A stretch of DNA of 64,000 bases, taken from Mycobacterium sp. 1164966.3 (GTDB taxonomy: Bacteria > Actinomycetota > Actinomycetes > Mycobacteriales > Mycobacteriaceae). The notes below the pieces were generated by a model. That model had not been told where the DNA came from. It did not search any database and was given only the letters and a program-made list of their open reading frames with translations. The DNA lies in contig NZ_LZSG01000060.1 of assembly GCF_001665395.1 (NCBI RefSeq), forward strand, positions 1 to 64,000. Reading direction: 5' to 3'. The translations under genes were made by a program, and so were the position numbers. This document shows, one piece after another, positions 43,301 to 52,594 of this stretch. Each line of letters begins with the position of its first letter. Position 1 is the stretch's first letter.

Positions 43301-44109
43301 AAAATCTCCACGGGGTCAAGCGGCTGCCAGCGAGCGGGCCGCTTATCGCGCCACGCGCGTGCGCCCTCGGCATGGTCGGCGTGATTGCGCAACCGCCAGA
43401 TCTCTTCGCTGGCCGAGTGTTTGGCTGCGGACAGGCCGACTTCGAGGGCATGCCACAATGCCTTCTTGGTGGTGCGCATTGCGGTGGGGGAGTTGGTTGC
43501 GACCGCGGCGGCCAGCCGGCCGGCGGTTGCCCGAAGCTGATCGCCCGGCACCACATCCGAGACGATGCCGAGCTCGTATGCGCGTTGCGCCGAGATACGC
43601 TCGCCCTTACCGCTCAACGTCATTCGGGTGATCGCCTCCATCGGCGACTTACGCAGCAGTGTGATTGCCTCGTACGCGACGGCCTGACCCACCGAGACAT
43701 GTGGGTCGACGAACGAAGCCTCCTCGGCGGCGACGACGATGTCGGCGTCGGCGACCAAGTGCAGACCCCCGCCCGCACACACCCCATTGACCGCCGCGAT
43801 CACCGGCTTCCACACCTCGCAGTGCCACGACGAAATCTTCAGCTCGGCGTCCCTTGTGCGGCGTGAGTGCCGCCGCATGGCGGCCTTGTCGTGAGCCACC
43901 TGCACGACGTCCATTCCTGTGCAGAACGCCTTGCCGTTGGCGGCATTGACGATCACATGCACGTCGCGGTCGGCATCCAGCTCGGCCCAGGCAGCCTCGA
44001 GTTCGTCGAGCATCAGTGCATCGAACGCGTTGTCGGCATCTGGCCGGTTCAGGATGAGCCAGCCGACACCGTCGGTCTTATCGACGATCAGTCGCTCGTA
44101 GCCGGTCAC
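43297..44109 (-). CDS. Enoyl-CoA hydratase/isomerase (crotonase) family
   Basis: 270 residues. Blocks HVIVNAANGKAFCTGMDVVQ and VNGVCAGGGLHLVADADIVV and RAYELGIVSDVVPGDQLRAT. GTG start, overlapping the FadE stop by 4 bp. Tandem sister of 42500-43300; both keep the Asp-Pro-His in place of the usual acidic loop, so both may be specialised for the same substrate class. Confidence 0.88.
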   Translation of the reverse strand: MTGYERLIVDKTDGVGWLILNRPDADNAFDALMLDELEAAWAELDADRDVHVIVNAANGKAFCTGMDVVQVAHDKAAMRRHSRRTRDAELKISSWHCEVWKPVIAAVNGVCAGGGLHLVADADIVVAAEEASFVDPHVSVGQAVAYEAITLLRKSPMEAITRMTLSGKGERISAQRAYELGIVSDVVPGDQLRATAGRLAAAVATNSPTAMRTTKKALWHALEVGLSAAKHSASEEIWRLRNHADHAEGARAWRDKRPARWQPLDPVEIL

Positions 44110-45353
44110 GAGCGTGGAATTTCCTTCCAGGGCTTGCCCTTCCAGGGATCCGGCTCTTTGGGCAGACCGAGTACCCGCTCCCCGAGGATGTTCTTGTTGA
44201 TGTCGGTCGTGCCGCCCTCGGTAGCGTTGGCCAGACTGCGCATCATGCCCTGCACCTCGCGGGGCAACGCGTCAGGATCGCCGCTCGCCGGCCACGCCAC
44301 TGCGGCAGTGCCCAGCAAGTCGACCATCAGATTCTGGATCTGCTGATTGAGCGTGGCTTGGTGGACCTTGCCGATCGAGGACGCCGCACCGGGCGACTGG
44401 CCGGCCGAAAGTGCCGCGCGGACACGCGCATTGGTCCAGCCGCGGATCTGCTCCTGCGCCCACAATCGCATGATCTTGCTTCGCACCACGGGGTCGTCCC
44501 AGCGCCCGGTTTCTCGGGCCAGGGAGATCAAGCGCTCAGCGCTGGAACCACCCAGGCGGCCCATGCCGCCCGATCCGGATCCGGAAACCATCTGCCGCTC
44601 GCTGGACAGGGTCGACGCGCTGACTCGCCAGCCGTCATTGATTTCTCCGACCCGTTGCTCGTCGGGCACCTGCGCGCCATCGAGGAAGACTTCATTGAAC
44701 TCCGCTTCACCGGTGATCTGGCGCAGCGGTCGCACGTCGACGCCCGGTTGGTGCATGTCGAGCAGGAAGTACGTAATGCCCTTGTGCTTGGGCTGGTCCG
44801 GATCGGTGCGCGCCAGCAGGATCGCGAAGTCTGCCTCATCGGCCCACGTGGTCCACACCTTCTGTCCGGAGATCACCCAGTGATCGCCGTCGCGTACGGC
44901 CCGGGTTGCCAACGACGCGAGATCGGAACCTGCCCCGGGTTCGCTGAAGAGCTGACACCATTTCTCTTCGTTGCGGACGATGGGCGGCAGGAAGCGCCGT
45001 CGCTGTTGTTCGGTGCCGTGACTTAATAATGCCGCCGCGGCGTTGTTGAGCCCCAGGGGATTCAGCCGCGCGAGCCGCAACGGGGCGAGAACGGCCTCGA
45101 TGGCGCGTGCAACGTCGTTGTCGACGCCGAGGCCACCGTGCTCCGGAAGCCAGGTCGGTGCAACCAGTCCCGAGTCGGCGAATGTCGGATACCAATCCCG
45201 GTAGTCGGCAGCGGTGCGGACGGCCCGCAACGCAGCGTGCCCCTCGGCGGCGGCCGAGCGCCACGCCGCGGGCACCTCCGCGGCGATCCATTGCCGCACC
45301 GCCTCGACGGCGTCGGCGGCGGAGGTGTCGGCGGTGATCGGCAAGCGCGTCAT
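44106..45353 (-). CDS. Acyl-CoA dehydrogenase, FAD-loop subunit
   Basis: 415 residues from ATG 45353. It has KWCQLFSEPGAGSDLASLAT, WVISGQKVWTTWADEADFAI and the terminal ATEGGTTDINKNILGERVLG. The extended C-terminal tail (PKEPDPWKGKPWKEIPRS) is characteristic of a mycobacterial FadE subgroup. No small subunit is adjacent. It lies 16 bp after the crotonase 45370-46188 and overlaps the next crotonase. Confidence 0.88.
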   Translation of the reverse strand: MTRLPITADTSAADAVEAVRQWIAAEVPAAWRSAAAEGHAALRAVRTAADYRDWYPTFADSGLVAPTWLPEHGGLGVDNDVARAIEAVLAPLRLARLNPLGLNNAAAALLSHGTEQQRRRFLPPIVRNEEKWCQLFSEPGAGSDLASLATRAVRDGDHWVISGQKVWTTWADEADFAILLARTDPDQPKHKGITYFLLDMHQPGVDVRPLRQITGEAEFNEVFLDGAQVPDEQRVGEINDGWRVSASTLSSERQMVSGSGSGGMGRLGGSSAERLISLARETGRWDDPVVRSKIMRLWAQEQIRGWTNARVRAALSAGQSPGAASSIGKVHQATLNQQIQNLMVDLLGTAAVAWPASGDPDALPREVQGMMRSLANATEGGTTDINKNILGERVLGLPKEPDPWKGKPWKEIPRS

Positions 45354-45369
45354 GATCCGTCCACTTTGT

Positions 45370-46188
45370 TTAGCGGCCCTGGAACTTCGCGTCGCGCTTG
45401 TCGCGGAAGGCCGCCAGACCCTCCTTGAAATCATCGCTGCGGCTCGATAATTCCAGCGCCAGGGCCTCGTTCTGGAGATGGCGGTCGAGATCGAGTCCGT
45501 TGCCGCTGTGTAGCAGCCACTTGGTGAGACCGAGGGCAACGGTGGGTGCCTCACCAAGTTGCGTAACGAGTTCCTCTGCAGCAGAGGCCAATTGCTCGGG
45601 TGCGTAGGCGCGGTGGATGATGCCCCAGTCCGCAGCGGTGGCGCCGGAGATCTCCTCGCCGAGCATCAGCAACTGTCGGGTGCGCACCATCCCGATTAAA
45701 CGTGGCAGCAGCCAGGCGGCGCCGCTATCGGGTGTGAAGCCGCGGGCCATGAACGGTTCCCAGAACCGAGCGTCCTTGGCGGCCACGCAGAAGTCGGACG
45801 CCAACGCGATGTGGAACCCCAGGCCGGCCGCCCAGCCGCGGACCACCGCGACGATCGGCACCTGCGTCTCCAGCATCAACGGAATGAGCCGGTTGGCCTT
45901 GTTCGGTAGCCGGCGCTGTGTACTGCCCACTCGCGGTTTGCGCTCGGATTTGGCGTTGTTCGCGATGAGATCCGAACCCGCGCAGAAGTCAGGACCGTCG
46001 GCGTCGATGCGGATGACGCGCACCGCCTCATCGATGCCTGCGGCGGCGAGGTGTTCGATCAATGCGTCGAGCATCGTGTCATTGACGGCGTTGCGCCGCT
46101 CGTCGCGGTCCAGCGTGAGGCACAGAACCGGGCCTTGGTGCTCGGCCCGAAGTCCGGGAACGCTCGCATATCTCACGGCAGCGGTCAC
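45370..46188 (-). CDS. Enoyl-CoA hydratase/isomerase (crotonase) family
   Basis: 272 residues. Oxyanion-hole blocks RVIRIDADGPDFCAGSDLIA and VAVVRGWAAGLGFHIALASD, then PDSGAAWLLPRLIGMVRTRQL with the family's typical loop and Glu in MLGEEISG. It is more diverged from the tandem pair downstream than the two are from each other. GTG start at 46188, overlapping the MaoC-type gene by 4 bp. Confidence 0.87.
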   Translation of the reverse strand: MTAAVRYASVPGLRAEHQGPVLCLTLDRDERRNAVNDTMLDALIEHLAAAGIDEAVRVIRIDADGPDFCAGSDLIANNAKSERKPRVGSTQRRLPNKANRLIPLMLETQVPIVAVVRGWAAGLGFHIALASDFCVAAKDARFWEPFMARGFTPDSGAAWLLPRLIGMVRTRQLLMLGEEISGATAADWGIIHRAYAPEQLASAAEELVTQLGEAPTVALGLTKWLLHSGNGLDLDRHLQNEALALELSSRSDDFKEGLAAFRDKRDAKFQGR

Positions 46189-47444
46189 CGTTCTGCGAAT
46201 TCAGCTGATACGGCGGTGAGCAGGTCCGTCAGGTTCGTCGCTCCGCCGGGTGGATCGGGCAGCCGGACCGGGCCGCGGTCCCGGCTGGGTAACAAGATGG
46301 TCGCGTGTCCCGGCGCGGTGATCTCGTTGCGGTGGTTGGTCGCCGCGAGTTCGACATCGACCGCGGTGCGCTGGCCTTCGGCGAGGTACTTTCGAGTCAC
46401 GGTTCCGGTGATGGTGTGCAGATCGCCCACGTAGTTGAACAACCGGAACTCACAATCCAGCTTCCACAACCAGGCGTCATCGCCCATCCAGTCCGTACAC
46501 AGATGGATCAACCACGTCTCCCGCATCCGGCCGTAATCGAAAGTGGTGGGGTTGCCGGCATTTCGGGCCGCGTCCGGTTCCCAGTGCACGCGTTGCTGGA
46601 CATCGGGTACGCCATGGTCGTTCGGGGTGTAGAAGCGGGGAATGCGTTGCCGGTTGCGCCACGCCAACCGCAGGGGACGCACCCCGTACATACCGGTGCC
46701 CATGCCGACATGCCAGCAGACCATGTCGGTCACGGTGAGAGGTCCCTTGGTCAATGTGCCGAGTGCGTCGCCCTCGTTGACGTCTTCCCACCACCGCGGT
46801 TCGGCGCCACGCGGAGATTCCCGCGCGTAGCGTTCGTCGATCTCGGCGATCTCCTGGGCTGTCCAGGTCTTGAGTTCGATCGACTCGTATTTCTTGCGGC
46901 CGCGGGCCTTGCTGCGCTCGGTGCGGATCATGTTGCGGTACTGCCCGCCGAGAGTGGTGCCTTCGTCGTCCCGGAAGACTTGTGCCGACCACTCGTGAAT
47001 CGCCCGACCGGCGAACTCACTGCTTTTGTCGAGCGCAGCGATCAGCGCGTTGCGCCTGAATACCCGGTGGTTGGCCCGCAGCGGAGCCCACCACTCTCGT
47101 GCGGACGACGCGTAGAACGCGTGCACCCCGCGCAGTGGGTCGCCCTTGGTGAGGGAGCGGTCGTTCTCGGAGAGCTCGGTGATTTCGTCTTCGCCGATCA
47201 ACGTGTCACCTCCCACCAGAGCGGGCGGCGCGATCGATTCACCCCATACCGACTTTGCGGCATAGTCCGGATCGGCCCACAGGGGATTGGCGTCACCGTA
47301 GGCTTCGGCGACGTGGCGGAAGGTGTCCTCGTTGGGTCGGAGGTAGTGGGGTGGCTGCGTATGCGGAACGGCGATGCCGATGGTGGCACGCAACCTGGCC
47401 AGCCCCTCATCAGTGATGAGCCCCGATTGAGAGGAGCGGGTCAT
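46185..47444 (-). CDS. Two-domain MaoC-like acyl dehydratase
   Basis: 419 residues, a double-hotdog protein: N-terminal domain with RHVAEAYGDANPLWADPDYA and IAPPALVGGDTLIGE; C-terminal domain with GDALGTLTKGPLTVTDMVCW and FRLFNYVGDLHTITGTVTRK. It probably hydrates an enoyl-CoA. The ATG at 47444 follows GAGGAGGCGCG, a strong ribosome binding site, and it is the first gene of the unit 47444-41052. An upstream ATG (47486) is rejected because it lacks such a site. Confidence 0.82.
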   Translation of the reverse strand: MTRSSQSGLITDEGLARLRATIGIAVPHTQPPHYLRPNEDTFRHVAEAYGDANPLWADPDYAAKSVWGESIAPPALVGGDTLIGEDEITELSENDRSLTKGDPLRGVHAFYASSAREWWAPLRANHRVFRRNALIAALDKSSEFAGRAIHEWSAQVFRDDEGTTLGGQYRNMIRTERSKARGRKKYESIELKTWTAQEIAEIDERYARESPRGAEPRWWEDVNEGDALGTLTKGPLTVTDMVCWHVGMGTGMYGVRPLRLAWRNRQRIPRFYTPNDHGVPDVQQRVHWEPDAARNAGNPTTFDYGRMRETWLIHLCTDWMGDDAWLWKLDCEFRLFNYVGDLHTITGTVTRKYLAEGQRTAVDVELAATNHRNEITAPGHATILLPSRDRGPVRLPDPPGGATNLTDLLTAVSAEFAER

Positions 47445-47519
47445 GGCGCGCCTCCTCAGTTCTGGCGAATATCGTGGCTCCGGCAAGTGTGGAAATTAAG
47501 ATACCCGAAAAGCGGAAAC

Positions 47520-47531
47520 GCCGTTAACGGC
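47520..47531. promoter_or_regulatory. 12-bp perfect palindrome in divergent promoter
   Basis: GCCGTTAACGGC lies 4 bp before the GTG at 47536, between the divergent MaoC operon (start 47444) and the crotonase gene. It does not match the regional operator family. TAAGAT at about 47497 could be a -10 element. Confidence 0.35.
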
Positions 47532-47535
47532 AGGG

Positions 47536-48360
47536 GTGAGTGAGTTGAGCGAGGAGCAGGCAGGAATCCTGGCGGATGTTGGTGCCGACGGTGTTTGCCG
47601 CATCACCATTGACCGGCCCGAAGCGGGAAACTCCTTGTCCCCGTTGGCTCGTGATGCGTTGACTGAGGCTTTCCAACGCGCCGGCGACGACCCAACGGTG
47701 CGTGCGGTGTTACTGGGCGCGACTGGACAGCGGCACTTCTGCGCAGGAGCTGGGTTGCCCGCTGGAACAGCGCCCCAGCCGCCCGTGGCCGACAAGCGGT
47801 CAGGGGACGTCGCTCGGATGCTGCAGAAGGGCTGGCAACGGTTGGTCTCATCAATCCTCGACTGCGACAAGCCGGTGGTCGCTGCGGTGAAGGGCACCGC
47901 GGCCGGGGCAGGAATCAGCCTGGTTCTCGCCTGCGATCTGGTCGTCATGTCCACGGAGGCAAAGCTTGTCGCGGCCTTCGTGCACCGCGGCGTGCTTCCT
48001 GATTCCGGCGCCATTCATTTGCTGACGAGGATCGTGGGACTGCGCAAGGCCACGGAGCTGTTGATGCTCGGCGAACCCGTCGACGCTGCCACCAGTGAGC
48101 GGCTGGGACTGGTCAATCGCGTGGTCGCACCGGAGGTTGTCGATGAGGTCGCCGGTGAGCTGGCCGGCCGGCTTGCGGCTGGGCCGACGGTGATGCTCGG
48201 ACACACCAAGCGACTGCTGTTGGTGTCCTCGGAGTCCGGCCGTGACCGCGCTTTCGAGCAGGAGGCATGGGCGCAGGAGGCGGTGTCGCGAACCACTGAC
48301 CTTCAGGAGGGTCTGCGGTCGTTCGCGGAGCGGCGCGAACCGCGATTCTTGGGCCACTGA
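47536..48360 (+). CDS. Enoyl-CoA hydratase/isomerase (crotonase) family
   Basis: 274 residues from GTG. Blocks RAVLLGATGQRHFCAGAGLP, AAVKGTAAGAGISLVLACDL, PDSGAIHLLTRIVGLRKATE and MLGEPVDAATSERLGLVNRV. It is closer in loop features to 45370-46188 than to the tandem pair. It is a single gene, convergent with the SDR at 48364 (3-bp gap). Confidence 0.86.
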   Translation: MSELSEEQAGILADVGADGVCRITIDRPEAGNSLSPLARDALTEAFQRAGDDPTVRAVLLGATGQRHFCAGAGLPAGTAPQPPVADKRSGDVARMLQKGWQRLVSSILDCDKPVVAAVKGTAAGAGISLVLACDLVVMSTEAKLVAAFVHRGVLPDSGAIHLLTRIVGLRKATELLMLGEPVDAATSERLGLVNRVVAPEVVDEVAGELAGRLAAGPTVMLGHTKRLLLVSSESGRDRAFEQEAWAQEAVSRTTDLQEGLRSFAERREPRFLGH

Positions 48361-48363
48361 CCC

Positions 48364-49230
48364 TCACTCCTTCGCCGTCCCACCGCGGATCGTGAACGTT
48401 CCGGCGTCGTCGATCTCGTCGATCGCCTCAGCGACTAATTCCGCAGTGAGCGAGGTGTTCTCGATCCCTTTGGTCACACCGATGAACACCCGCGACACCT
48501 TGCCCGCACCCACTGAATAAATGTGGGCAGTGCGGTCACAGTCGCGATGCGACAGATAAATCACGACCGGAGTCACCAACTCAGGGTCCATCGCCTTGCC
48601 TGCTTCGCCCATGATGGTCTCGGTCATCCGCGTCCGTGCGATCGGTGCGACCGCGTTGATCGCGATGCCGTTTCGTGCTCCCTCGATGGCGAGCACGTGC
48701 ATCATTCCGACCAGCCCCATCTTGGCCGCGCCGTAATTGGCCTGCCCGAAGTTTCCGAACAAGCCGGTACCCGAGGTCGTTTGGACTATTCGTCCGTAGT
48801 TCTGCTCGCGCATGACCGGCCATACCGCGCGGGTGACGTGGAACGCCCCGGACAGGTGAACTGAAATGACCGCCTCCACCTGTTCGGCGGTCATGTTCTT
48901 GAATGCCGCGTCACGCAGGATTCCCGCGTTGTTGATGAGAATGTCGACCCGCCCGAATGTGTCCATGGCCGCGGCCACGATGGCCGCGCCGGCCTCCTCG
49001 GTAGCGACCGAGTCGCCGTTGGCGATCGCCGTGCCGCGCGCCGACGTGATCTCGTCGACTACTGCCTGCGCAGCCGATATGGACGCACCGGTGCCGTCCA
49101 CCGCACTTCCCAGGTCGTTGACTACGACGCGCGCACCCCGGCGGGCGAGTTCGATGGCGTGACAGCGGCCAAGGCCGCCGCCTGCACCGGTGACGATTGC
49201 AACCTGATTGTCGAAATTCATTGACGGCAT
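48364..49230 (-). CDS. SDR, 3-hydroxyacyl-CoA dehydrogenase-like (17-beta-HSD type 4 like)
   Basis: 288 residues. NAD site IVTGAGGGLGRCHAIELARR; NNAGILRDAAFKNMTAEQVE with the NAG motif; Ser in QTTSGTGLFG; YGAAKMG Tyr/Lys; tail extended beyond a normal SDR (GVTKGIENTSLTAELVAEAI) as in bacterial relatives of the multifunctional-enzyme-2 dehydrogenase domain. It probably oxidises a 3-hydroxyacyl-CoA. Alternative start ATG 49221; the chosen one is MPSMNFDNQ. Confidence 0.85.
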   Translation of the reverse strand: MPSMNFDNQVAIVTGAGGGLGRCHAIELARRGARVVVNDLGSAVDGTGASISAAQAVVDEITSARGTAIANGDSVATEEAGAAIVAAAMDTFGRVDILINNAGILRDAAFKNMTAEQVEAVISVHLSGAFHVTRAVWPVMREQNYGRIVQTTSGTGLFGNFGQANYGAAKMGLVGMMHVLAIEGARNGIAINAVAPIARTRMTETIMGEAGKAMDPELVTPVVIYLSHRDCDRTAHIYSVGAGKVSRVFIGVTKGIENTSLTAELVAEAIDEIDDAGTFTIRGGTAKE

Positions 49231-49256
49231 TCTGAGAGGTTACATTTACTCTGAGT

Positions 49257-49272
49257 GAGAACCATCATTTGC
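49257..49272. promoter_or_regulatory. Operator site of the GAGAAY-N4-RTTCTC family (site 7, degenerate)
   Basis: GAGAAC-CATC-ATTTGC; the left arm is perfect and the right arm differs by two bases. It lies between the divergent SDR (start 49230) and ligase (start 49287) genes. Confidence 0.5.
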
Positions 49273-49286
49273 ATCGGAGGACATCG

Positions 49287-50855
49287 ATGAACGGGCCGCC
49301 GGAGCTGTTGCAGTGTGCGCATCGGCGCGCCGCGGCCTTGCGGGACCGATACCGCGAGGCGGGCTTCTGGTCGGATCAGCCGGCCGACGTCGTTCGAGCC
49401 GCTGCGGCACGACATCCGGAGAAGCTGGCTCTGTGTGCCCGGGGGGCGGAGCTTAGCTACGCCGAACTCGACTCGCGCATCGATGCGGCCTCTGGCACTT
49501 TGGCGGCTTCGGGCGTCGGAGCGTCGACGCCGGCCGTTGTGGTCGTGGGTAACGACGTGGATTCAGTCATTGCCGTCCATGCAACGTTGCGCCTCGACGC
49601 CGTGGTCCTGCTTGTGCCCCACAACGTCGGTGCGGCACAGCTAACGGACATCGTCACGCGCACGGGAGCTGAGTTTGGCGTCGCGCCGAATTGGCCTGCA
49701 GCCCTGCGGAAAGCGATGTCCACGCAGTTGGCATGGATCGCTTTGGACGGCGATTTTGCACCGCAAACTGCGTACCGGCCCCAGCGTGCGGCCGACGAGC
49801 CCTGCCTTGTGTTGTACACGTCGGGAACCACCTCGGTGCCCAAGGGAGTCATCCACTCGCAGAGCACGCTGATCAAGGCGTCGTCGAATTACATCGCGGC
49901 AGCCGGACTGGGCCCGGCGGACCGGATTTTTCTCATCAGTCCACTGGCGTCGGTGACTGGAGTGCTGCAGGCGTTGTTCATCGCGCCGATGCTGTGCGCG
50001 CCCGTCGTCCTCGAGGACAACTGGGATGCCGCCGAAACCTGTGAGCTGCTGGTCTCGTCGGGTGCGACTTGGTACGGCGGACCCGATCGCTTGCTGGACA
50101 GGCTGCTCGACGAGGCGGTGGCGCGCGGGCTGCATGTGCCGCTAAAAGCGGTCTATTTGGGCGGGACCATGCTGGACCGGCGCATCGTCACCCGCATCGA
50201 AGACGATTTCGGGATTATTGTGATGCGCGCCTACGGTTCGTCCGAAGTACCGGTGAGCACCTCTGGTCTTCGGTCTGAGTCCGCGGCGGTGCGTCACGCC
50301 GATGACGGTGTCGCGCTGGACGACGTCGAGGTGAAAGGCGGATCCGCAGCGGATCGGACAGAGTGCTGCATAAGGGGGCCGCACACATTCCTCGGCTATA
50401 CCGACGCCGATGCCGACGCGCAGGCATTCGATGGCGAGTGGTTTCACACCGGCGACGTGGCCGAAATCTCCGATGGCCGGGTGCGCATCGTCGGGCGCCT
50501 GAAGGACATCATCATCCGCAACGGTCTGAAGATCGCGGCTGTCGAGGTGGAGGAGGCCGTCGCCAGGATCGCCGGGGTGCGCGACTGCGCGGCATACTCG
50601 GTGGCCGACGCCACGACCGGCGAACGACTTGCCGTCGCAATGGTTCTCGACGCCGACGCCGACATGACGCTCGCGAAGGTCACCGACGCGCTCATCTCGG
50701 CGGGACTGCCCAAGTACAAGTTGCCCGAGGAACTGGTGTTCTGGAACGAGCCGCTGCCGGTCAATGCCAACGGCAAGGTCGAGCGCAACAAGCTTGGTGC
50801 GTGCTCGGCGGGGAGGCCGCGGGTGCTTGCCGACCGGCTCGCTGCCACTGGCTGA
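49287..50855 (+). CDS. Acyl-CoA ligase (AMP-forming)
   Basis: A 522-residue ANL enzyme. A3 motif LVLYTSGTTSVPKGVIHSQS; MRAYGSSEVPVSTSGL (A5); FHTGDVAEISDGRVRIVGRL (A7/A8); C-terminal Lys in VNANGKVERNKL. The start at 49287 follows CGGAGGACATCG; an upstream ATG at 49269 lacks a ribosome site. Its neighbour across the 3-bp gap is the convergent amidohydrolase gene. Confidence 0.9.
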   Translation: MNGPPELLQCAHRRAAALRDRYREAGFWSDQPADVVRAAAARHPEKLALCARGAELSYAELDSRIDAASGTLAASGVGASTPAVVVVGNDVDSVIAVHATLRLDAVVLLVPHNVGAAQLTDIVTRTGAEFGVAPNWPAALRKAMSTQLAWIALDGDFAPQTAYRPQRAADEPCLVLYTSGTTSVPKGVIHSQSTLIKASSNYIAAAGLGPADRIFLISPLASVTGVLQALFIAPMLCAPVVLEDNWDAAETCELLVSSGATWYGGPDRLLDRLLDEAVARGLHVPLKAVYLGGTMLDRRIVTRIEDDFGIIVMRAYGSSEVPVSTSGLRSESAAVRHADDGVALDDVEVKGGSAADRTECCIRGPHTFLGYTDADADAQAFDGEWFHTGDVAEISDGRVRIVGRLKDIIIRNGLKIAAVEVEEAVARIAGVRDCAAYSVADATTGERLAVAMVLDADADMTLAKVTDALISAGLPKYKLPEELVFWNEPLPVNANGKVERNKLGACSAGRPRVLADRLAATG

Positions 50856-50858
50856 GTG

Positions 50859-52163
50859 TCAGTCCTCTGTTTTGCCAGCCGTGTTCATGGTCAGCTTGCT
50901 CAGCTGATCCTGCCAGCCGGACCCTTTGCCGTGGTCGTGCTTCGACAGCGCCTGGATCGAGACGTCGTGCCCTTCGGCGGCCTTGCGCAGGGCGCCCACG
51001 GTGGCCTGTTCCTTGGCGATGTGAGAGGTGAACGGATCCCAGTGATACCAGCGCATCGCGTTCTGGTAGGTCATTTTGTTGACCTCGTCATCGGGCACGT
51101 TGTTCCGCTGCAGCACCTCGTGCAGTTGCTCGGGGGCACCGGGCCACATGCTGTCACTGTGCGGGTAATCGGCTTCCCAGCAGATGTTGTCGATGCCGAT
51201 CTCGTTGCGCAGCGCCACCCCGGTGTGGTCGGAGATGAAACAGGTCAAAAAGTGATCGCGGAAGACCTCGGACGGCTTCTGCTTGCCGAAGTCCTGACCG
51301 GTCCAGGTGGAGTGCATCTCGTAGGTGCGGTCGGCACGCTCGAGGAAATAGGGAATCCAGCCTGTCCCGCCCTCCGACAACGCGATCTTGAGGTCCTTGT
51401 ACTTCTTGATCGGCTTGGACCACAACAGATCCGCCGCGGCCTGCACGATGTTCATCGGCTGCAACGTGATCATCACATCCATCGGCGCATCCGGCGCAGT
51501 GATCGCCAACTTGCCGGATGACCCGATGTGGACGTTCATCACGGTGTCGGTGACGACCAGTGCTTCCCACATCGGTGTCCAGTAGTCGTCGTGGAAGCTG
51601 GGATATCCCATGGCCGCCGGGTTTTCCGTGAACGTCAGTGCGTGCACACCACGTTCGGCGTTACGCCGGATTTCCTTAGCGCACAGTTCGGCGTCCCAAA
51701 TCACCGGCAGCGTCATAGGAATGAAGCGAGCCGGGTAGGCCGCGCACCACTCCTCGACGTGCCAGTCGTTGTACGCCTGAAGGAGCGCCAAACTGAATTC
51801 GGGATCCTCGGTGACGAACAGTCGGCCGGCGAATCCGGGAAACGACGGGAAGCAGATCGAGCCGAGGATGCCGCCGGCGTTCATATCTTTGATCCGCTCG
51901 TCGACTTGCCAGCAGCCGGGCCGAATCTCATCGAGACCCTGCGGTTCGATGCCGTATTCCTCTTTCGGCCTGCCCGCCACGGCGTTGAGCGCCACGTTGG
52001 GGATCACCACGTCGCGGAATCGCCAGGTGTCAGAGCCATCGGGATTGTGCACCAACCGCGGGGCCTCGTCCAGATACTTCTGGGACAGATGGTTTTTGAA
52101 CATGTCGGGCGGCTCCACGATGTGGTCGTCGACACTGATCAGGATCATGTCTTTTTTGTTCAT
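50859..52163 (-). CDS. Amidohydrolase family 2 protein, DDHxVEP subgroup
   Basis: 434 residues. First metal motif Asp12-Asp13-His14-x2-Glu17 (SVDDHIVEPPDMF); histidine in MNVHIGSSGKL; terminal EADYPHSDS. The extra C-terminal tail of about 40 residues after MRWYHWDPF is lysine- and alanine-rich. It belongs with 57700-58890 rather than with the DNHMYE subgroup. It is first coupled to DUF35 and thiolase genes upstream (53739-50859 is one minus-strand unit) by an ATGA overlap. Confidence 0.85.
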   Translation of the reverse strand: MNKKDMILISVDDHIVEPPDMFKNHLSQKYLDEAPRLVHNPDGSDTWRFRDVVIPNVALNAVAGRPKEEYGIEPQGLDEIRPGCWQVDERIKDMNAGGILGSICFPSFPGFAGRLFVTEDPEFSLALLQAYNDWHVEEWCAAYPARFIPMTLPVIWDAELCAKEIRRNAERGVHALTFTENPAAMGYPSFHDDYWTPMWEALVVTDTVMNVHIGSSGKLAITAPDAPMDVMITLQPMNIVQAAADLLWSKPIKKYKDLKIALSEGGTGWIPYFLERADRTYEMHSTWTGQDFGKQKPSEVFRDHFLTCFISDHTGVALRNEIGIDNICWEADYPHSDSMWPGAPEQLHEVLQRNNVPDDEVNKMTYQNAMRWYHWDPFTSHIAKEQATVGALRKAAEGHDVSIQALSKHDHGKGSGWQDQLSKLTMNTAGKTED

Positions 52164-52594
52164 CTTTGTTCCTTTCCCACATCTCTTGCGATGGGCCGGA
52201 AGACCGGGACAATAAAGCCGTCATCGTCTTCGCGAAATGCGACGGTGAGTTCCATTTCCGCACAGAGGGTTTCGACCGGGCAGTCTTCCAGAACGGTCAT
52301 CAGCCGGGGGCCCTCAGTGAGATCGACCATGGCGACCACATACGGTGTACGGGTATCGAAGGGCGCCGCATTCTGGTGCACCACGGTCCACGTATAGAGC
52401 CTGGCTCGCCCGGACGCCGGTGCCTGCGCGACGTTTTCGCTCCAGCAGTGCGGGCAGAACGGACGCACGTAGAGCGAGTTCTGGCCGCACCCGGCACACG
52501 TGTTGATCAGCAGCCGTCGATCCTGGATGGCCTGCCACCACGATTCACTGTCGCAGTCGATCGTGGGCCGGTTCGCGGCCACCGGCACATCCAT
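52160..52594 (-). CDS. DUF35 / OB-fold zinc-ribbon protein
   Basis: 144 residues. Zinc ribbon Cys pairs CAGC and CPHC (spaced about 12 residues) and an OB-fold closing SGRARLYTWTVVHQ, then YVVAMVDLTEGPRLMTVLED. In the same operon as the thiolase-like gene 52594-53739, which it follows with a TGATG overlap, so the two probably form an Ltp2-DUF35-type aldolase. The start at 52594 (MDVPVAANRP) is preferred to an upstream ATG. Confidence 0.85.
   Translation of the reverse strand: MDVPVAANRPTIDCDSESWWQAIQDRRLLINTCAGCGQNSLYVRPFCPHCWSENVAQAPASGRARLYTWTVVHQNAAPFDTRTPYVVAMVDLTEGPRLMTVLEDCPVETLCAEMELTVAFREDDDGFIVPVFRPIARDVGKEQR

Noticed and set aside
46305..47543. 412-codon plus-strand frame over the MaoC gene
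   Set aside because: Shadow of 46185-47444; it would cover the divergent promoter.
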